Part shown: positions 1-14,873 of the stretch, piece after piece
Numbering within the stretch: position 1 is the first letter of the stretch
Layout of the letters: every line of letters begins with the position of its first letter
Assembly: GCF_030553055.1 (NCBI RefSeq)
Contig: NZ_CP130713.1
Coordinates: 744,001-808,000 of the forward strand
Source: Streptomyces sp. XD-27
Lineage (GTDB): Bacteria > Actinomycetota > Actinomycetes > Streptomycetales > Streptomycetaceae
Direction: 5' to 3'
Length of the DNA: 64,000 nucleotides
The notes under the pieces: generated by a model
What the model was told of the DNA's origin: nothing
The model's input: the letters and a program-made list of their open reading frames with translations, nothing else
Databases searched by the model: none
Program-made: the position numbers and the translations under genes

Positions 1-4597
<4,597 letters not shown>

Positions 4598-4628
4598 GCT
4601 CGCACCGCCGCGCTGAGCCTGCCCCGGT

Positions 4629-4653
4629 CCCGCCGCACCCGTCCTGCGGCGGG
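4629..4653 (+). other. Intergenic hairpin after NRPS
   Basis: A 9-bp perfect inverted repeat (CCCGCCGCA / TGCGGCGGG, 7-nt loop) lies in the 84-base gap between the NRPS stop and the salicylate synthase start. There is no T tract. It could attenuate transcription or stabilise the upstream mRNA within the operon. Confidence 0.5.
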
Positions 4654-4681
4654 CCGGGCCCTCATTCCCCAAGGAGTTCGT

Positions 4682-5992
4682 GTGAAGCACTGTTATCGCC
4701 AGGCCCTCATCCAAGGCCCCTTCGACCCCCTCTCCGTCGTCACTCAGCTGACCGCGTCCGGCCTGCTCACGGATTACGTGGTGTACGAGCGCGGGCAGCG
4801 CTGGTACGTCGCCGGTGATCCTCTGGGCCACATCCGCGTCGACGCGCGGTGGGTGACCAGCACCTTCGGCGGCTTCGACGCGAGCGAACCGTGGTCGGGC
4901 ACGCCGTGGGAACGGGTGCGGTCCGCCCTCGCCGCGGCACCGGTCTCCGGCTGGAACGCCTACGGCTGGGTGGCGTTCGAGCTCGCCAGCCGCCCGGAGC
5001 ACACAGCGGCGGACACGCTCGCGCACCTGATGATTCCTCGTACGGAGGTACAGGTGACGCGGGATGGAGTGCTGATCCGCAGCCTCGACGAGGAAATGCC
5101 CCGGTCCGTGGAGAAGGTGCTGGCCGAACCCCACGCCAAACCGACCCGCGAGGCCGTACCCGTCGACGTCCGTGCCGCCGGGGCCGGGACGTACCGCGAT
5201 GGCGTGGCGCACGCCGTCGCGGAGATCGGCGGGCACCGGCTGCGGAAGGTCATCCTGTCCCGCAGCGTGCCCGTCCCGTTCGCCGTCGACATGCCCGCCA
5301 CCTACGCACTGGGCCGCGCGCACAACACCCCGGCCCGCTCGTTCCTGCTCGACCTCGGCGGCTGGCAGGCGGCCGGATTCAGCCCGGAGACCGTGGTCGA
5401 GGTCGACGCGGCCGGGACGGCGTCGACGCAACCGCTGGCGGGCACCCGGGCGCTCACCGGCGACACGGCCACGGACCAGGCGCTGCGTGCGGAGCTGCTC
5501 TCCGACCCCAAGGAGATCTACGAGCACGCGACCTCGGTCAAGCTCGCCTGCGACGAGATGGCGACGGTGGGCGGCGGCTCCGAGGCCGTCCGGGTCAGCG
5601 AGTTCCTCAGCATCAAGCCGCGCGGCAGCGTGCAGCATCTGGCCTCGCGCGTCGCCACGACACTGGCCGACGGGCACACGGCGTGGGACGCGCTGGAGGC
5701 GGTGTTCCCGCCGGTGACCGCGTCCGGCATTCCCAAGTCCGCGGCGTACCGGCTGATCGAGGAGCTGGAGGAGGAGCCGCGCGGCCTGTACGCGGGCACC
5801 GTGCTCATGGCCGGTTCCGACGGCTCGCTGGACGCGGCGCTGGTCCTGCGCGCGGTCTACCAGCGGGACGGGCGGGCCTGGTTGCGCGCGGGCGCGGGCG
5901 TGGTGTCGGCCTCCCGTCCCGACCGGGAGTACGAGGAGACCTGCGAAAAGCTCATGAGCGTGGCGCCGTACCTGGTGCCGAAGGAAGGTTGA
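4682..5992 (+). CDS. Salicylate synthase (MbtI/Irp9/YbtS family)
   Basis: Converts chorismate to salicylate via isochorismate in the cytosol, supplying the aryl starter of the siderophore. At 436 aa it has the usual length for the one-enzyme family. The chorismate-binding fold is recognisable from KVILSR (Lys about 189, position of the family's catalytic base), PKEIYEHA and VKLACDEM mid-protein, [11 protein letters not shown], and the C-terminal block [15 protein letters not shown] to LRAGAGVV. The GTG start at 4682 follows AAGGAG at 4671-4676. It sits between the NRPS and the aryl-AMP ligase, with 5 bases to the next start. Anthranilate synthase component I is a related family, but the ligase neighbour and the absence of a glutaminase partner favour salicylate. 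Confidence 0.9.
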   Translation: MKHCYRQALIQGPFDPLSVVTQLTASGLLTDYVVYERGQRWYVAGDPLGHIRVDARWVTSTFGGFDASEPWSGTPWERVRSALAAAPVSGWNAYGWVAFELASRPEHTAADTLAHLMIPRTEVQVTRDGVLIRSLDEEMPRSVEKVLAEPHAKPTREAVPVDVRAAGAGTYRDGVAHAVAEIGGHRLRKVILSRSVPVPFAVDMPATYALGRAHNTPARSFLLDLGGWQAAGFSPETVVEVDAAGTASTQPLAGTRALTGDTATDQALRAELLSDPKEIYEHATSVKLACDEMATVGGGSEAVRVSEFLSIKPRGSVQHLASRVATTLADGHTAWDALEAVFPPVTASGIPKSAAYRLIEELEEEPRGLYAGTVLMAGSDGSLDAALVLRAVYQRDGRAWLRAGAGVVSASRPDREYEETCEKLMSVAPYLVPKEG

Positions 5993-5997
5993 TCCCC

Positions 5998-7647
5998 ATG
6001 CTGGACGGATGCGTGGGCTGGCCGGAGGAGTTCGCGGCGCGCTACCGCGAGCGCGGCTACTGGCGGGGCAGGACGCTCGGCTCCCTGCTGCGCGAGCGTG
6101 CCGGTGAGACTCCGGACGCCGTCGCGGTCGTGGACGGCGAGCACAGATGGAGCTACCGCGAGCTCGACGTGAGGGCCGACCGGCTGGCCGCGGGGCTGCG
6201 GCGTAAGGGGATCGCACCGCGTGACCGGGTGCTGGTGCACCTGCCGAACCTGGCCGAATTCCTGTCGCTCTCCTTCGCGTTGTTCCGGATCGGCGCGGTG
6301 CCCGTCTTCGCCCTTCCCGCTCACCGAGAGACCGAGATCGTGCACTTGGCACGGCTGTCGGAGGCCGTGGCATACGTCGTTCCGGACTCTCACCTGGGTT
6401 TCGACTACCGGGTGCTGGCCCGTGCGGTGCGTACACAGGTGCCGAGCCTGCGCCACGTGCTCGTGGCCGGAGAGCCTGAGGAGTTCACCGCTCTGACGTC
6501 CCTCGCTGCTGATGCTGATGCCGGGGATCGGCCGCTCCCGGAGCCCGATCCGTCGGAGGTGGCGCTACTGCTGCTCTCCGGCGGCACCACCGGTGTCCCC
6601 AAACTGATCCCGAGGACGCACGACGACTACGTCTACAACGCCGTCGCGAGTGCGGAGGTGACCGGACTCGACGCCACCACGCGCTACCTGGCGGCACTGC
6701 CGGTCGCGCACAACTTCCCGCTGGCCTGTCCCGGTGTGCTCGGCACCCTGCATGCCGGCGGCACCGTCGTCCTGTCCCCCACTCCGAGTCCCGACGACGC
6801 TTTCCGCCTCATCGAGCGAGAGCGGATCACCGTCACCGCGCTGGTTCCGCCGCTGGTCCTGCTGTGGCTGGAAGCCGCTGAGTGGAACGAGGCGGACCTC
6901 AGCAGCCTGCGGCTGCTCCAGGTCGGCGGTTCCCGGCTCAAGGCCGAGGCTGCGAAGCGTGTCGGCCCCACCCTGGCGTGCGGTCTCCAGCAGGTGTTCG
7001 GCATGGCCGAGGGCCTCCTCAACTTCACACGGCTCGACGACCCGGACCCCCTTGTTCTCGACACGCAGGGCCGCCCGCTCGCCGAGGACGACGAGATACG
7101 GATCGTCGACGCGGACGACCGCGAGGTCCCTCCCGGTGAGGTGGGCGAGCTGCTGGTACGCGGGCCGTACACGCTGCGCGGCTACTACCGGGCGGCCGCG
7201 CACAACCGCATCGCGTTCACCCCCGACGGCTTCTACCGCAGCGGCGACCTCGTACGGCGACTGCCCAGCGGACACCTCGTGGTGGAGGGCCGCGTCAAGG
7301 ACGTCATCAACCGGGGCGGTGAGAAGGTCCCGGTGGAGGAGCTCGAAAACCACCTGCTGAGCCACCCCGCCGTCCACGATGTCGCCGTGGTCGGTTTCCC
7401 TGATGCCCTGCTGGGAGAGCGCAGTTGCGCGTGCGTCATCGCCCACGGCAGCCCGCCCACGCGTGCCGAGCTGAACACCCACCTCACCGCGCTGGGGCTC
7501 GCGGCCTTCAAGCTGCCCGACGAGCTACGGGTGCTGATGTCCTTCCCCCGCACCGGACTCGGGAAGGTCGACAAGCGGGCGCTCGCCGCGCAGGTCGCTC
7601 CGGCCGACGCGCCCGGAGCGGACGAGACGTACGGAGCCGAGAAATGA
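5998..7647 (+). CDS. Salicylyl-AMP ligase (YbtE/PchD/DhbE type)
   Basis: Stand-alone adenylating enzyme, 549 aa, that activates an aryl acid with ATP and loads it on a carrier protein. It has [17 protein letters not shown] (P-loop core), HNFPLACPG (characteristic of aryl-acid ligases), [29 protein letters not shown] and a C-terminal [11 protein letters not shown] with the catalytic Lys. Start ATG 5998 has AAGGAAGG eight bases upstream. Salicylate rather than 2,3-dihydroxybenzoate is inferred from the adjacent salicylate synthase and the absence of entA/entB-like genes here. Its stop overlaps the next start (ATGA). Confidence 0.92.
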   Translation: MLDGCVGWPEEFAARYRERGYWRGRTLGSLLRERAGETPDAVAVVDGEHRWSYRELDVRADRLAAGLRRKGIAPRDRVLVHLPNLAEFLSLSFALFRIGAVPVFALPAHRETEIVHLARLSEAVAYVVPDSHLGFDYRVLARAVRTQVPSLRHVLVAGEPEEFTALTSLAADADAGDRPLPEPDPSEVALLLLSGGTTGVPKLIPRTHDDYVYNAVASAEVTGLDATTRYLAALPVAHNFPLACPGVLGTLHAGGTVVLSPTPSPDDAFRLIERERITVTALVPPLVLLWLEAAEWNEADLSSLRLLQVGGSRLKAEAAKRVGPTLACGLQQVFGMAEGLLNFTRLDDPDPLVLDTQGRPLAEDDEIRIVDADDREVPPGEVGELLVRGPYTLRGYYRAAAHNRIAFTPDGFYRSGDLVRRLPSGHLVVEGRVKDVINRGGEKVPVEELENHLLSHPAVHDVAVVGFPDALLGERSCACVIAHGSPPTRAELNTHLTALGLAAFKLPDELRVLMSFPRTGLGKVDKRALAAQVAPADAPGADETYGAEK

Positions 7648-9491
7648 CCCCTACCGACACGGCCGTGGCGGGCACGGTGCCTCCTGCCCAAAGCGGCCTG
7701 GGAGCCGTACGGGAGTTGGTGGAGCTGGCCCCCGCAGTACGCGCTCGGCTGCTGCTCGCGGCGCTCTTCGGTGTCCTCGGCGGTATCGGCGCGGTGGTCG
7801 GCTTCGTCTGTGCGGCGTTCGCGGTCGGTGTGCTGCTGGACGACCAGCCGTCGGGAGCCTCCGTCGCCTGGTGGGCGTGCGGCGCGCTGGGCGGACTCGT
7901 CATCGGATTCGCCGCCAAGTGGCTGGCCGAGCACCTGGCCCACGAGGCGAGTTTCGAACTGGAGGTGGTGCTGCGGCGCACGCTGGCGGATGCCCTGGCA
8001 CGAATGCCTCTGGGCGAGGTGCAGCGGCTGGGCGCCGGCCGGATCAAGAAGGTGATGCAGGACGATGTGAAGTCCCTGCACAACGTGGTCGCCGACGCGC
8101 TGCCCTTCGTCGGCTCGGGGATCGCGCAGCCACTGGCCGCCGCGGTGGCCCTGGGCGTGGTGCAGTGGCGGTTGCTGATCGCCGCACTGCTCATCGTGCC
8201 GATCGCGATGGTGTGCCTGTCCCTGATGACCCGCGACCATGCCGTACAGCGGGCGCGCTACAACGACGCCAACGAGAACGTCAACGCGGCGGTGGTCGAG
8301 TTCGTCCAGGGCATGCCGGTGGTCCGGACCTTCGACGACGGAAAGGGCTCGTTCCGGCGCTTCGCCGACTCCGTTCGCGACTTCACCGACGCCGTCGCGG
8401 CATGGACGGCGACAACGCGCTCCGCCGGACTGATGAACCGCCTGTTCATCGTGCCGCTGCCGACACTCCTGATCATCGCGGCGACCGGGGTGCCGATGCT
8501 GGCGGCAGGCTGGATCACGGTCACCGATCTGCTGCTCGGCCTGATGATCGGCGCGATGCCGATCGAGTCGGCCGGGCCGCTGATGCACCTGGCCAACTAC
8601 ATCAACGACTCCAAGGCCGGCGCGGTGCGGATCATCGAGCTGCTCCGGATGCCGCCCCTGCCGGAACCGGAGAACCCCCGCGAGCCGCAGGGCTCCGCCA
8701 TCACCTTCGAGGGCGTCCGATTCCGCTACTCGGCCGAGCGGGGTGAGCCGGTACTGGACGGTATCGACCTGGACATCCCGGCGGGCACGGTGTGCGCGCT
8801 GGTCGGTCCTTCCGGGTCCGGCAAGTCGACGGTGGCCCGGCTGATCCCGCGCTTCTACGACGTCGAGTCGGGGTCGGTGCGCATCGGCGGTGTGGACGTC
8901 CGCGACATGCGCAGCGAGGTGCTGCTGCGGCAAATGGCGCTGGTGTTCCAGGATCCGTTCCTGGTGGCGGGCACGGTCGCGGAGAACATCCGGCTGGCGC
9001 GGCCCGACGCGACCGACGAGGAGGTGCGGGCCGCGGCCGGGGCCGCGGCGGCGCACGAGTTCATCGTGAACGAGCTGCCCGACGGGTACGACAGCCAGGT
9101 CGGCGAACGCGGGTCTCTGCTCTCGGGCGGGCAGCGGCAGCGCGTCACGATCGCCAGGGCGATCCTCTCCCAGGCGCCGGTCGTGATCCTGGACGAGGCG
9201 ACGGCGTTCACCGATCCGGAGAGCGAGGCCGCGATCCAGGAGGCCGTCGCCCGGCTCACCCGGGGCCGGACCGTGCTCGTCATCGCCCACCGGCTCGCCA
9301 CGATCACCGACGTCGACCAGATCGTGGTGCTCGACGGCGGCCGGATCGTCGAACGGGGACGGCACGGTGACCTGGTCACGGCGGGCGGCCGATACGCGCG
9401 GCTGTGGGCACGTCACGAAGAAGCCGCGCGCTGGGGCCTCACCGGCACCGGCCGCGCAGGCAGTGCAGTCGGCAAGGAGGAGACCCGATGA
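7644..9491 (+). CDS. ABC transporter, fused TMD-NBD (YbtP-like)
   Basis: Half-transporter of 615 aa: an N-terminal six-helix membrane domain (about residues 25-310) followed by a nucleotide-binding domain. Walker A is [13 protein letters not shown], the signature is [15 protein letters not shown], and the Walker B region is [12 protein letters not shown], with a downstream AHRLATI H-loop. It starts at ATG 7644 inside the stop of the ligase (ATGA) and ends in the same kind of overlap with the next transporter, so the pair is probably translated together as a heterodimer. In yersiniabactin systems the equivalent pair (YbtP/YbtQ) handles the metal-siderophore. Whether this pair imports or exports cannot be told from sequence. 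Confidence 0.92.
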   Translation: MTPTDTAVAGTVPPAQSGLGAVRELVELAPAVRARLLLAALFGVLGGIGAVVGFVCAAFAVGVLLDDQPSGASVAWWACGALGGLVIGFAAKWLAEHLAHEASFELEVVLRRTLADALARMPLGEVQRLGAGRIKKVMQDDVKSLHNVVADALPFVGSGIAQPLAAAVALGVVQWRLLIAALLIVPIAMVCLSLMTRDHAVQRARYNDANENVNAAVVEFVQGMPVVRTFDDGKGSFRRFADSVRDFTDAVAAWTATTRSAGLMNRLFIVPLPTLLIIAATGVPMLAAGWITVTDLLLGLMIGAMPIESAGPLMHLANYINDSKAGAVRIIELLRMPPLPEPENPREPQGSAITFEGVRFRYSAERGEPVLDGIDLDIPAGTVCALVGPSGSGKSTVARLIPRFYDVESGSVRIGGVDVRDMRSEVLLRQMALVFQDPFLVAGTVAENIRLARPDATDEEVRAAAGAAAAHEFIVNELPDGYDSQVGERGSLLSGGQRQRVTIARAILSQAPVVILDEATAFTDPESEAAIQEAVARLTRGRTVLVIAHRLATITDVDQIVVLDGGRIVERGRHGDLVTAGGRYARLWARHEEAARWGLTGTGRAGSAVGKEETR

Positions 9492-11245
9492 AGCGCATCC
9501 TGCGCCTGATGCTCACGGCGGCGGGACCGTACGCTCCGCAGTTCACGACCACACTGCGGATCTCGGTCGCGGCGGCGTTCGTGCAGGCCGCCGCCTACGC
9601 CGCGTTCATCCCGCTGCTCGCCGCGCTCGCCCACGATCCAGTGCGCACGGGCAGGGCCTGGCTGTGGATCGGAGTGCTGGCCGCGCTGGTGACCGTCGAG
9701 GGGATATTGCGGGTCCGCGAGGCGGCGTTCACGTACGACCACTGGCATCTGGTCACTCAGGCGACGAGGCTGCGGCTCGGGAGAACGCTGCGGTCCATGC
9801 CCCAGCAGGAACTCGCCCGGCGGGCCGCGGGCGACCTCACGTCGGTTGTGGGAGCCAACGCCACCATGGCGGCGACCGCCATCTCCGCGCTGTCGACGCT
9901 GTTCGTGCAGTTGGTGACCGTCCCGGCAGTACTCGGGGTGGTCGTGGTGGCTCTGAACTGGCGGCTCGGGCTGGTGCTGGTCGTGGCCACGCTGGCGGCG
10001 CTGCCGTTCGTACGTCAGGTGCAGAAGCGTTCCAACGCGGGTTTCCGCCAGGTCAACGAGGCGGACGCCGCGGCCTCCGACCGCATCGTGGAGTACGTGC
10101 AGGGTCTACCCGTCCTGAAGGCCACCGGGCAGGCCGGGGCCGACTCCCCGCGCCTGATGCCGGTCCTGACGCACCAGCACGGCGCGCAGGCGGCAGCCAA
10201 CCGCTCGGCGGCCATGCCGGTCGCGTGCGCCCAATTGGTGGTGCAGTTGGCGGTGGTGGCATTGGCCGCGGTCGGTGCGGGGCTGGTCCTGGACGCGCGG
10301 CTGTCCGTGGCGACGCTGGTCGCCGTGGTGGTCACCGCCGCCCGTTTCGCCGAGCCCCTGAGCCTGGCCGCGACGATGACCAAGCTGTTCGAGCTGTCCG
10401 AGGCGGCGCTGAGCCGGGTCGGCGACGTACTCCAGGTGCGACCGCTGCCGGTCGCACCCGGCAGCACGGAACCCCGGAACTTCGACATCCGCTTCGAGTC
10501 GGTCGACTTCACCTACGCGGGGCAGAGCGAAACGACCCTGGAGGGGGTGGACTTCGCGGTCCCCGAGCGCAGCCTCACCGCCCTGGTGGGGCCATCCGGC
10601 TCCGGCAAGACGACCATCACCAAGCTGATGGCCCGGTTCGCCGATCCTCAGAGCGGCGTCATACGCCTGGGCGGGCTGGATGTGAGCACGCTGGACCCGG
10701 ACGACCTGCTGCGCCACATCTCCATCGTCTTCCAGGACGTCTACCTCTTCGACGACACCATCCGCGCCAACATCGCGCTCGCCCGGCCGGACGCCACCGA
10801 AGCCGAGATCGAGGCCGCCGCCCGCGCGGCCAACGTCCACGACTTCGTCGACCGGCTCCCGAAGCGGTACGACACGCGGGTCGGTGAGATCGGCTCGGCA
10901 CTCTCCGGCGGCGAACGCCAGCGCATCTCGATCGCCCGCGCCATCCTCAAGGACGCGCCCGTGGTCCTCCTCGACGAGCCGACCGCCGCCCTGGACACCG
11001 AATCGGAGGTGGTGGTCCAACAAGCCATCGACAAGCTGGTGGCCGGCAAGACGGTGGTGGTCATCGCCCACCGGCTCTCCACGGTCGTCGGCGCGGACCA
11101 GATCCTGGTGGTCGACGGAGGCCGCATCACCCAGCGCGGCACCCACACCGAGCTGCTCGCAGATGCCGGGGGCCGGTACGCACGCATGTGGTCGGCCCAA
11201 CTGGCGGCACGCGACTGGCACCTGCCACTGCACCACAAACAGTAG
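9488..11245 (+). CDS. ABC transporter, fused TMD-NBD (YbtQ-like)
   Basis: Second half-transporter (585 aa), coupled to the preceding gene by an ATGA overlap. Membrane domain about residues 15-320, then an NBD with Walker A GPSGSGKTTITKL, signature LSGGERQRISIARAIL, Walker B VVLLDEPTAALD and the H-loop AHRLSTV. Both halves carry complete catalytic motifs, so neither is an obviously degenerate NBD. It is the last gene of the + strand siderophore operon in this window; the next gene converges from the other strand 106 bases later. Confidence 0.92.
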   Translation: MKRILRLMLTAAGPYAPQFTTTLRISVAAAFVQAAAYAAFIPLLAALAHDPVRTGRAWLWIGVLAALVTVEGILRVREAAFTYDHWHLVTQATRLRLGRTLRSMPQQELARRAAGDLTSVVGANATMAATAISALSTLFVQLVTVPAVLGVVVVALNWRLGLVLVVATLAALPFVRQVQKRSNAGFRQVNEADAAASDRIVEYVQGLPVLKATGQAGADSPRLMPVLTHQHGAQAAANRSAAMPVACAQLVVQLAVVALAAVGAGLVLDARLSVATLVAVVVTAARFAEPLSLAATMTKLFELSEAALSRVGDVLQVRPLPVAPGSTEPRNFDIRFESVDFTYAGQSETTLEGVDFAVPERSLTALVGPSGSGKTTITKLMARFADPQSGVIRLGGLDVSTLDPDDLLRHISIVFQDVYLFDDTIRANIALARPDATEAEIEAAARAANVHDFVDRLPKRYDTRVGEIGSALSGGERQRISIARAILKDAPVVLLDEPTAALDTESEVVVQQAIDKLVAGKTVVVIAHRLSTVVGADQILVVDGGRITQRGTHTELLADAGGRYARMWSAQLAARDWHLPLHHKQ

Positions 11246-11351
11246 GGTGCGGGCTGGCTGCTGGTGGCGAGCCGAGTTCGCGGGTGCCTGCGCGGTCGCG
11301 GCGTTCTGCGGAAGCTGCCGAGAGCGAGCGGAGTGGTGGGACGGGAGCCGG

Positions 11352-12635
11352 TCATGACCCTGTGCGTGACAGGTGCGCGGGTGGCACAGCCGCCCCGCGA
11401 TGCCTGATGTTGACGACCGAAGCCTTGGCCAGCGCCACGGGGTTCAAGAATCGCAGCGGATCGATCAGGCGGGATGCAAACAGATGCATGTGCCGCGCCA
11501 CCGATTCATCGCGCGCTGCCGCCGAGAACATCAGCCGTTCCAAGGGATTGAACGGACGGGCCTTGGCGTAGTCGGCGGCCAGGTACTGGTGACCTCGCAG
11601 CCGGCGCCGGTGTCTGCGTGCGTACACCACGAGCGACCTGTCGAGGTCGCCCCGACCGGTTGCGGCCGAGGCGACCGCCTCTGCCAACCATTGCGCGGAC
11701 TGCAGAGCCCACCCGCATCCCACTCCCCACAGGGGGTCGCCGGTCAGGGCGGCGTCGCCGATGAGCGCGACGCCCGGTGCGGTCGGCTTGCGGCTGTGAA
11801 GCGGGTAGTTGACCGTGCCGATGATCTTCGTGATGCGCTCGGCGGAGTCGATGGGCGGTGCCTCGGGTAGGGCGCGGACGAATGCGAAGAAGCTGCCCTC
11901 CAGGTCGTCCCGGAAGGCCGGCAGCCGCTTCTTGTCCGGGAGCACCGCGATGACCGTGACCCCGTCGTCGTTCGGAAACGCGTACGCCATGTCGGGCTCG
12001 AGGAACCAGGCCTGACCGATCCCGCCGTGCAGCGGAAGGTTGCGGAAGTGCGCGAGATAGCCGAACCGCGCGTTCTCGTAACTCCGAGCAGGCACCCCGG
12101 CGAACTTCGCTACGGCCGAGTCCTTGCCATCGGCGCCGACCACCAGGCGGGCCCGGATCTCGCGCTCGCCCCGTGGTGTCGACGCGCGCACCCCCACGGT
12201 TCGCCCGGCTTCCCGGACCAGCCCGGTCACATGGTGGCCGAGGAGCAGATCGACGCCAGGGGTCTCCGCCGCATGGGACCTGATCAACGGGTCGAGGGTG
12301 CTGCGCCGAATGTTGTACGCGTACGGTAGCTCGGGGCCCGCAGGCGCAGCCCTCGGCTCGATCCATCCCCAGCGGGTGTACCAGCGGGCGTCGTTGCGGA
12401 CGGCTCCCGCCTTCTCGAGAGCGGGGATGAGGCCGAGTTCGTCCAGCACCGGGTAGGCGTTGGCCGTGATGGAGTGGGTGCACAGCACCTTGTACGCTCC
12501 GGGGTCCGAGCGGCGTTCCAGCAGTGCGACGCGGACACCGCGTCGAGCGAGCAGGACCGCCGCGGCGCTGCCGGCGAGGCTGGCTCCGCTGATGACGACG
12601 TCGTAGTCGTATCCCGCGCTCTCAGGCGTGGTCAT
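11352..12635 (-). CDS. FAD-dependent oxidoreductase / monooxygenase
   Basis: A flavoprotein of 427 aa. It opens with a dinucleotide-binding fold (VVISGASLAGSAAAVLLARRG, then LLER as the end of strand 2) and has the second FAD motif GVALIGDAALTGDPLWGVG near residue 300, the layout of PHBH-type and geranylgeranyl-reductase-like enzymes. ATG 12635 was chosen because GGAGG lies just upstream; the open frame runs further, but without a comparable site. Convergent to the siderophore operon, so it is transcribed separately. A tailoring role on the siderophore is possible but is inference from position only; substrate unknown. Confidence 0.85.
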   Translation of the reverse strand: MTTPESAGYDYDVVISGASLAGSAAAVLLARRGVRVALLERRSDPGAYKVLCTHSITANAYPVLDELGLIPALEKAGAVRNDARWYTRWGWIEPRAAPAGPELPYAYNIRRSTLDPLIRSHAAETPGVDLLLGHHVTGLVREAGRTVGVRASTPRGEREIRARLVVGADGKDSAVAKFAGVPARSYENARFGYLAHFRNLPLHGGIGQAWFLEPDMAYAFPNDDGVTVIAVLPDKKRLPAFRDDLEGSFFAFVRALPEAPPIDSAERITKIIGTVNYPLHSRKPTAPGVALIGDAALTGDPLWGVGCGWALQSAQWLAEAVASAATGRGDLDRSLVVYARRHRRRLRGHQYLAADYAKARPFNPLERLMFSAAARDESVARHMHLFASRLIDPLRFLNPVALAKASVVNIRHRGAAVPPAHLSRTGS

Positions 12636-12930
12636 GCGCTGATCGCCTCCTTCTGGGTGTGGTGCCGTTCGTGGGAGTGGTGCAGTGCCACTGCTGTCAG
12701 GAACATGACCGTTTGTCAAGAGTTGTGGATCGTGTGATGGGTGATCAGGCTGCGGTGGCCTCCTCCGTGCTCGTACGCCCACTTCCTGACGTCCGCACGT
12801 CCACGCCCCGCCCACACCCCGGCCTACGGGCGGATGGCTCCGGCGGCCTGGGGCGTGGGCCACCCTCAGGTGTCGGGGCCTCCGCCTGGGAGGCGCGCGA
12901 GGGTTCCGAACGCGACGGGATCACGGGTCT

Positions 12931-14016
12931 TCAACAGATCCCTCCGGCGCGGCGTTCGAGGTGGATGGCGGTGAAGACGGCCACTTTGGCGCGCATGGCC
13001 CATGGGTCGAAGGGCTTGCTGATGTAGTCGACCGCGCCGGCTGCGTACCCGCGGGCGGAGTGCTCTGGATCGGCACCCATCGCGGTCAGGAAGATGATCG
13101 GGACGTCCCGGGTCCGAGGTCGGCGCTTGATGTGTGCGGCGGTCTCGTACCCGTCCATCTCCGGCATCTGCACGTCCATGATGATGACCGCGAAGTCGTC
13201 GTGGTCGAGCAGCGCCTTGAGCGCCTCCCTGCCGGAGGTGACGGTGACGAGCTCCTGATCCAGCGTCGCCAGCACCGCCGTCATGGCCAGCAGGTTGTCG
13301 ACCTGATCGTCCACGATAAGGATTTTCGGCATGTTCTGGGGCACCGCGGTCGGCAGTGCGGCCACGGGGCGCTCGACGGCTTCCAGCTGCCGCTCCAGCA
13401 GATCGCACCGGGCCTCCGCTGCGGCACGCTGCTCCTTCGCCGAGCGGAGCTCCGCGCCCAGCCGCGCCACCTCCTGCTGAAGAGCATCGCGCTCCTCCAG
13501 CAGCTGGGAGGTGTCGGGATGGGTCGCCGCCAGCTGGTCCGCACGTTCGCGCTCCGCTTTCCGGTCGGCCTCCAGCTGGTTCAGGCGTACCTCCAGGTCG
13601 GCGATGCGGTGAGTGCGGTCCAGCAGGGCATCGCCCAGGACGTCGCCTCGCACGCTGGAGCGCCGGGAGACCCGGTCGGCGTCGGCCAGCTGCTGTTCCA
13701 GGAGCTCCACCGCGTGCTTCGGGGAGGAGCTGGCGTCGACCGCCGATCCGTACAGTCCGCGGACGAACTCGATGGCCTCGGTGGTGACGGCGGTTCCGCA
13801 GTGCTCGGCCAGATCCGTGAACAGGTCCATGATCACCTGCCACGGGGGTAACCGGGTGCCGTTCAGGTAGCGAGAGAACGTCCCCGGATCGCGATGGCGT
13901 CGGGCCGCGTACCGCCGCACCGACACGTGCAGCCCTTCGAACAGCTCCCGCAGCGCCTGGGCGAGCGCCCGGGACTCGTGCGGCAGATCGTCCCCCAGGG
14001 GTCGCAGCTCAGCCAC
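12931..14016 (-). CDS. HTH / coiled-coil / C-terminal receiver protein
   Basis: An unusual regulator of 361 aa with the receiver domain at the C terminus. Residues about 15-60 resemble an XRE-type helix-turn-helix (VSVRRYAARRHRDPGTFSRY). Residues about 120-225 are strongly coiled-coil (many heptads with Glu, Arg, Leu). Residues about 235-350 form a receiver domain with ILIVDDQ, phospho-acceptor FAVIIMDVQMPEMDG, the Thr site IIFLTAMG and ISKPFDPW. The GTG start at 14016 follows GGGAGGGG. It overlaps the upstream small membrane-protein gene, so the two are probably co-expressed. No histidine kinase gene is adjacent, so the phosphodonor is unknown. Confidence 0.85.
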   Translation of the reverse strand: MAELRPLGDDLPHESRALAQALRELFEGLHVSVRRYAARRHRDPGTFSRYLNGTRLPPWQVIMDLFTDLAEHCGTAVTTEAIEFVRGLYGSAVDASSSPKHAVELLEQQLADADRVSRRSSVRGDVLGDALLDRTHRIADLEVRLNQLEADRKAERERADQLAATHPDTSQLLEERDALQQEVARLGAELRSAKEQRAAAEARCDLLERQLEAVERPVAALPTAVPQNMPKILIVDDQVDNLLAMTAVLATLDQELVTVTSGREALKALLDHDDFAVIIMDVQMPEMDGYETAAHIKRRPRTRDVPIIFLTAMGADPEHSARGYAAGAVDYISKPFDPWAMRAKVAVFTAIHLERRAGGIC

Positions 14017-14254
14017 GCCCGTTCCCCTCCCTGTCTCCGACACCCGCGTGCCCGCGCTGCCGTCCCTGGTCGGGTTCGCTCGCGATGAGGTGATTGAAGA
14101 ACGGCACCGCCAGCCCGGCGGCGGCCAGCCCCCCGAGCACACTGCGCGGGGCGCCTTCGCCCGCGAGTGCGGTCAGGATCCCCGTCGTCGCGCCGGCGAG
14201 CGAGGCGAGCAGGAACACCAAGGTCGTTCTCAGGGACAGCAGTGGCTGATCCAC
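14009..14254 (-). CDS. Small two-helix membrane protein
   Basis: An 81-aa protein starting at GTG 14254 with GGAG upstream. Two hydrophobic segments are visible (about residues 9-30, and 38-55, GLAAAGLAVPFFNHLIA), followed by a polar, Gly/Arg-rich tail. The 3' end overlaps the GTG of the HTH-receiver gene by eight bases, which implies translational coupling. It may tether or gate the downstream regulator, but nothing in the sequence shows this directly. Family not recognised. Confidence 0.65.
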   Translation of the reverse strand: MDQPLLSLRTTLVFLLASLAGATTGILTALAGEGAPRSVLGGLAAAGLAVPFFNHLIASEPDQGRQRGHAGVGDREGNGRG

Positions 14255-14396
14255 CGGTGACTCCGTCCATCCAACCCGCCACCTTCAGACGGGAGTTGCT
14301 GCCCGGTCCGGCGGATTGCGGAACGGGGAACTCACAGGATGGACGGTGGCGCGACCGTTGCACTGCATGATCAAGGAAGAAGACCGGGAGCGCCTT

Positions 14397-14430
14397 GCGT
14401 TGCTGCGGTGGCTCTCCGCCGCAGCAACGC
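14397..14430. repeat. 12-bp inverted repeat
   Basis: GCGTTGCTGCGG at 14397-14408 pairs perfectly with CCGCAGCAACGC at 14419-14430 across a 10-nt loop. It lies about 140 bases upstream of the leftward operon. It could be an operator, a terminator without a U tract, or IS debris. Confidence 0.6.
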
Positions 14431-14466
14431 CCACCTCCGCAGTTCAGCGCGGTAGGGCGGCGCACC

Positions 14467-14501
14467 GTTGCCGGTATGTTGCGCCGCAACGCACCGGCAA
14501 C
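14467..14501. promoter_or_regulatory. Nested palindrome, possible operator
   Basis: Outer arms GTTGCCGGT (14467-14475) and ACCGGCAAC (14493-14501) enclose a second palindrome, GTTGCG-C-CGCAAC (14478-14490). Both arm sets begin with GTTGC/GCAAC, a core also present in the repeat at 14397. Repetition of the same half-site suggests a dimeric DNA-binding protein, possibly the adjacent HTH-receiver protein (inference). Confidence 0.4.
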
Positions 14502-14873
14502 ACCAGGCACCTATCAGTTCCAGCCGACGGCAGGCGTTGCCCACCGGAGCCCCAGCCGACGCAGCGCGAGGCGCCCCGGCCACCCTGCCGCCACCACCCA
14601 CCGCTGGGCAGGCGTACCGCTCCAGGGAGCGGACCGAGGCGGCGGGAGCGGGCCAGCAGCATCGGGGTGGAGGTGCCGCCCTCGATGTCGTGGGCCAGGG
14701 CGCTGCGCCTTGTGTCCGCAGAGACCGTGGGCGAGTGACCCCGTGTGGTGATTGAGCAGGCGTGTGGTTGCGGACTGCTTTGGTGACGCAGGCAGCCGGA
14801 GGCGTTTGCATTCCGAGACCGTCGATATGATGCGTATCACTCTCGGGGTACTTCGGGTCGGGCGTGCGCGATC

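Larger units (their letters stand above)
14255..14873. other. Non-coding divergent region with two strong palindromes
   Basis: A 619-base stretch between the leftward membrane-protein/receiver pair and the rightward ComB-like gene. No convincing gene is present: open frames are Arg/Pro/Ala-rich shadows. It holds two notable inverted repeats (14397-14430 and 14467-14501), listed separately. Confidence 0.5.

Noticed and set aside
4598..4681. Iron-box (DmdR/IdeR) operator before the salicylate synthase
   Set aside because: No TTAGGTTAGGCTCACCTAA-like sequence is present; the operon promoter is probably left of the window.
14316..14811. Several overlapping frames of about 100 codons
   Set aside because: Arg/Pro/Ala-rich with no ribosome sites or motifs, and they sit over the palindromes.
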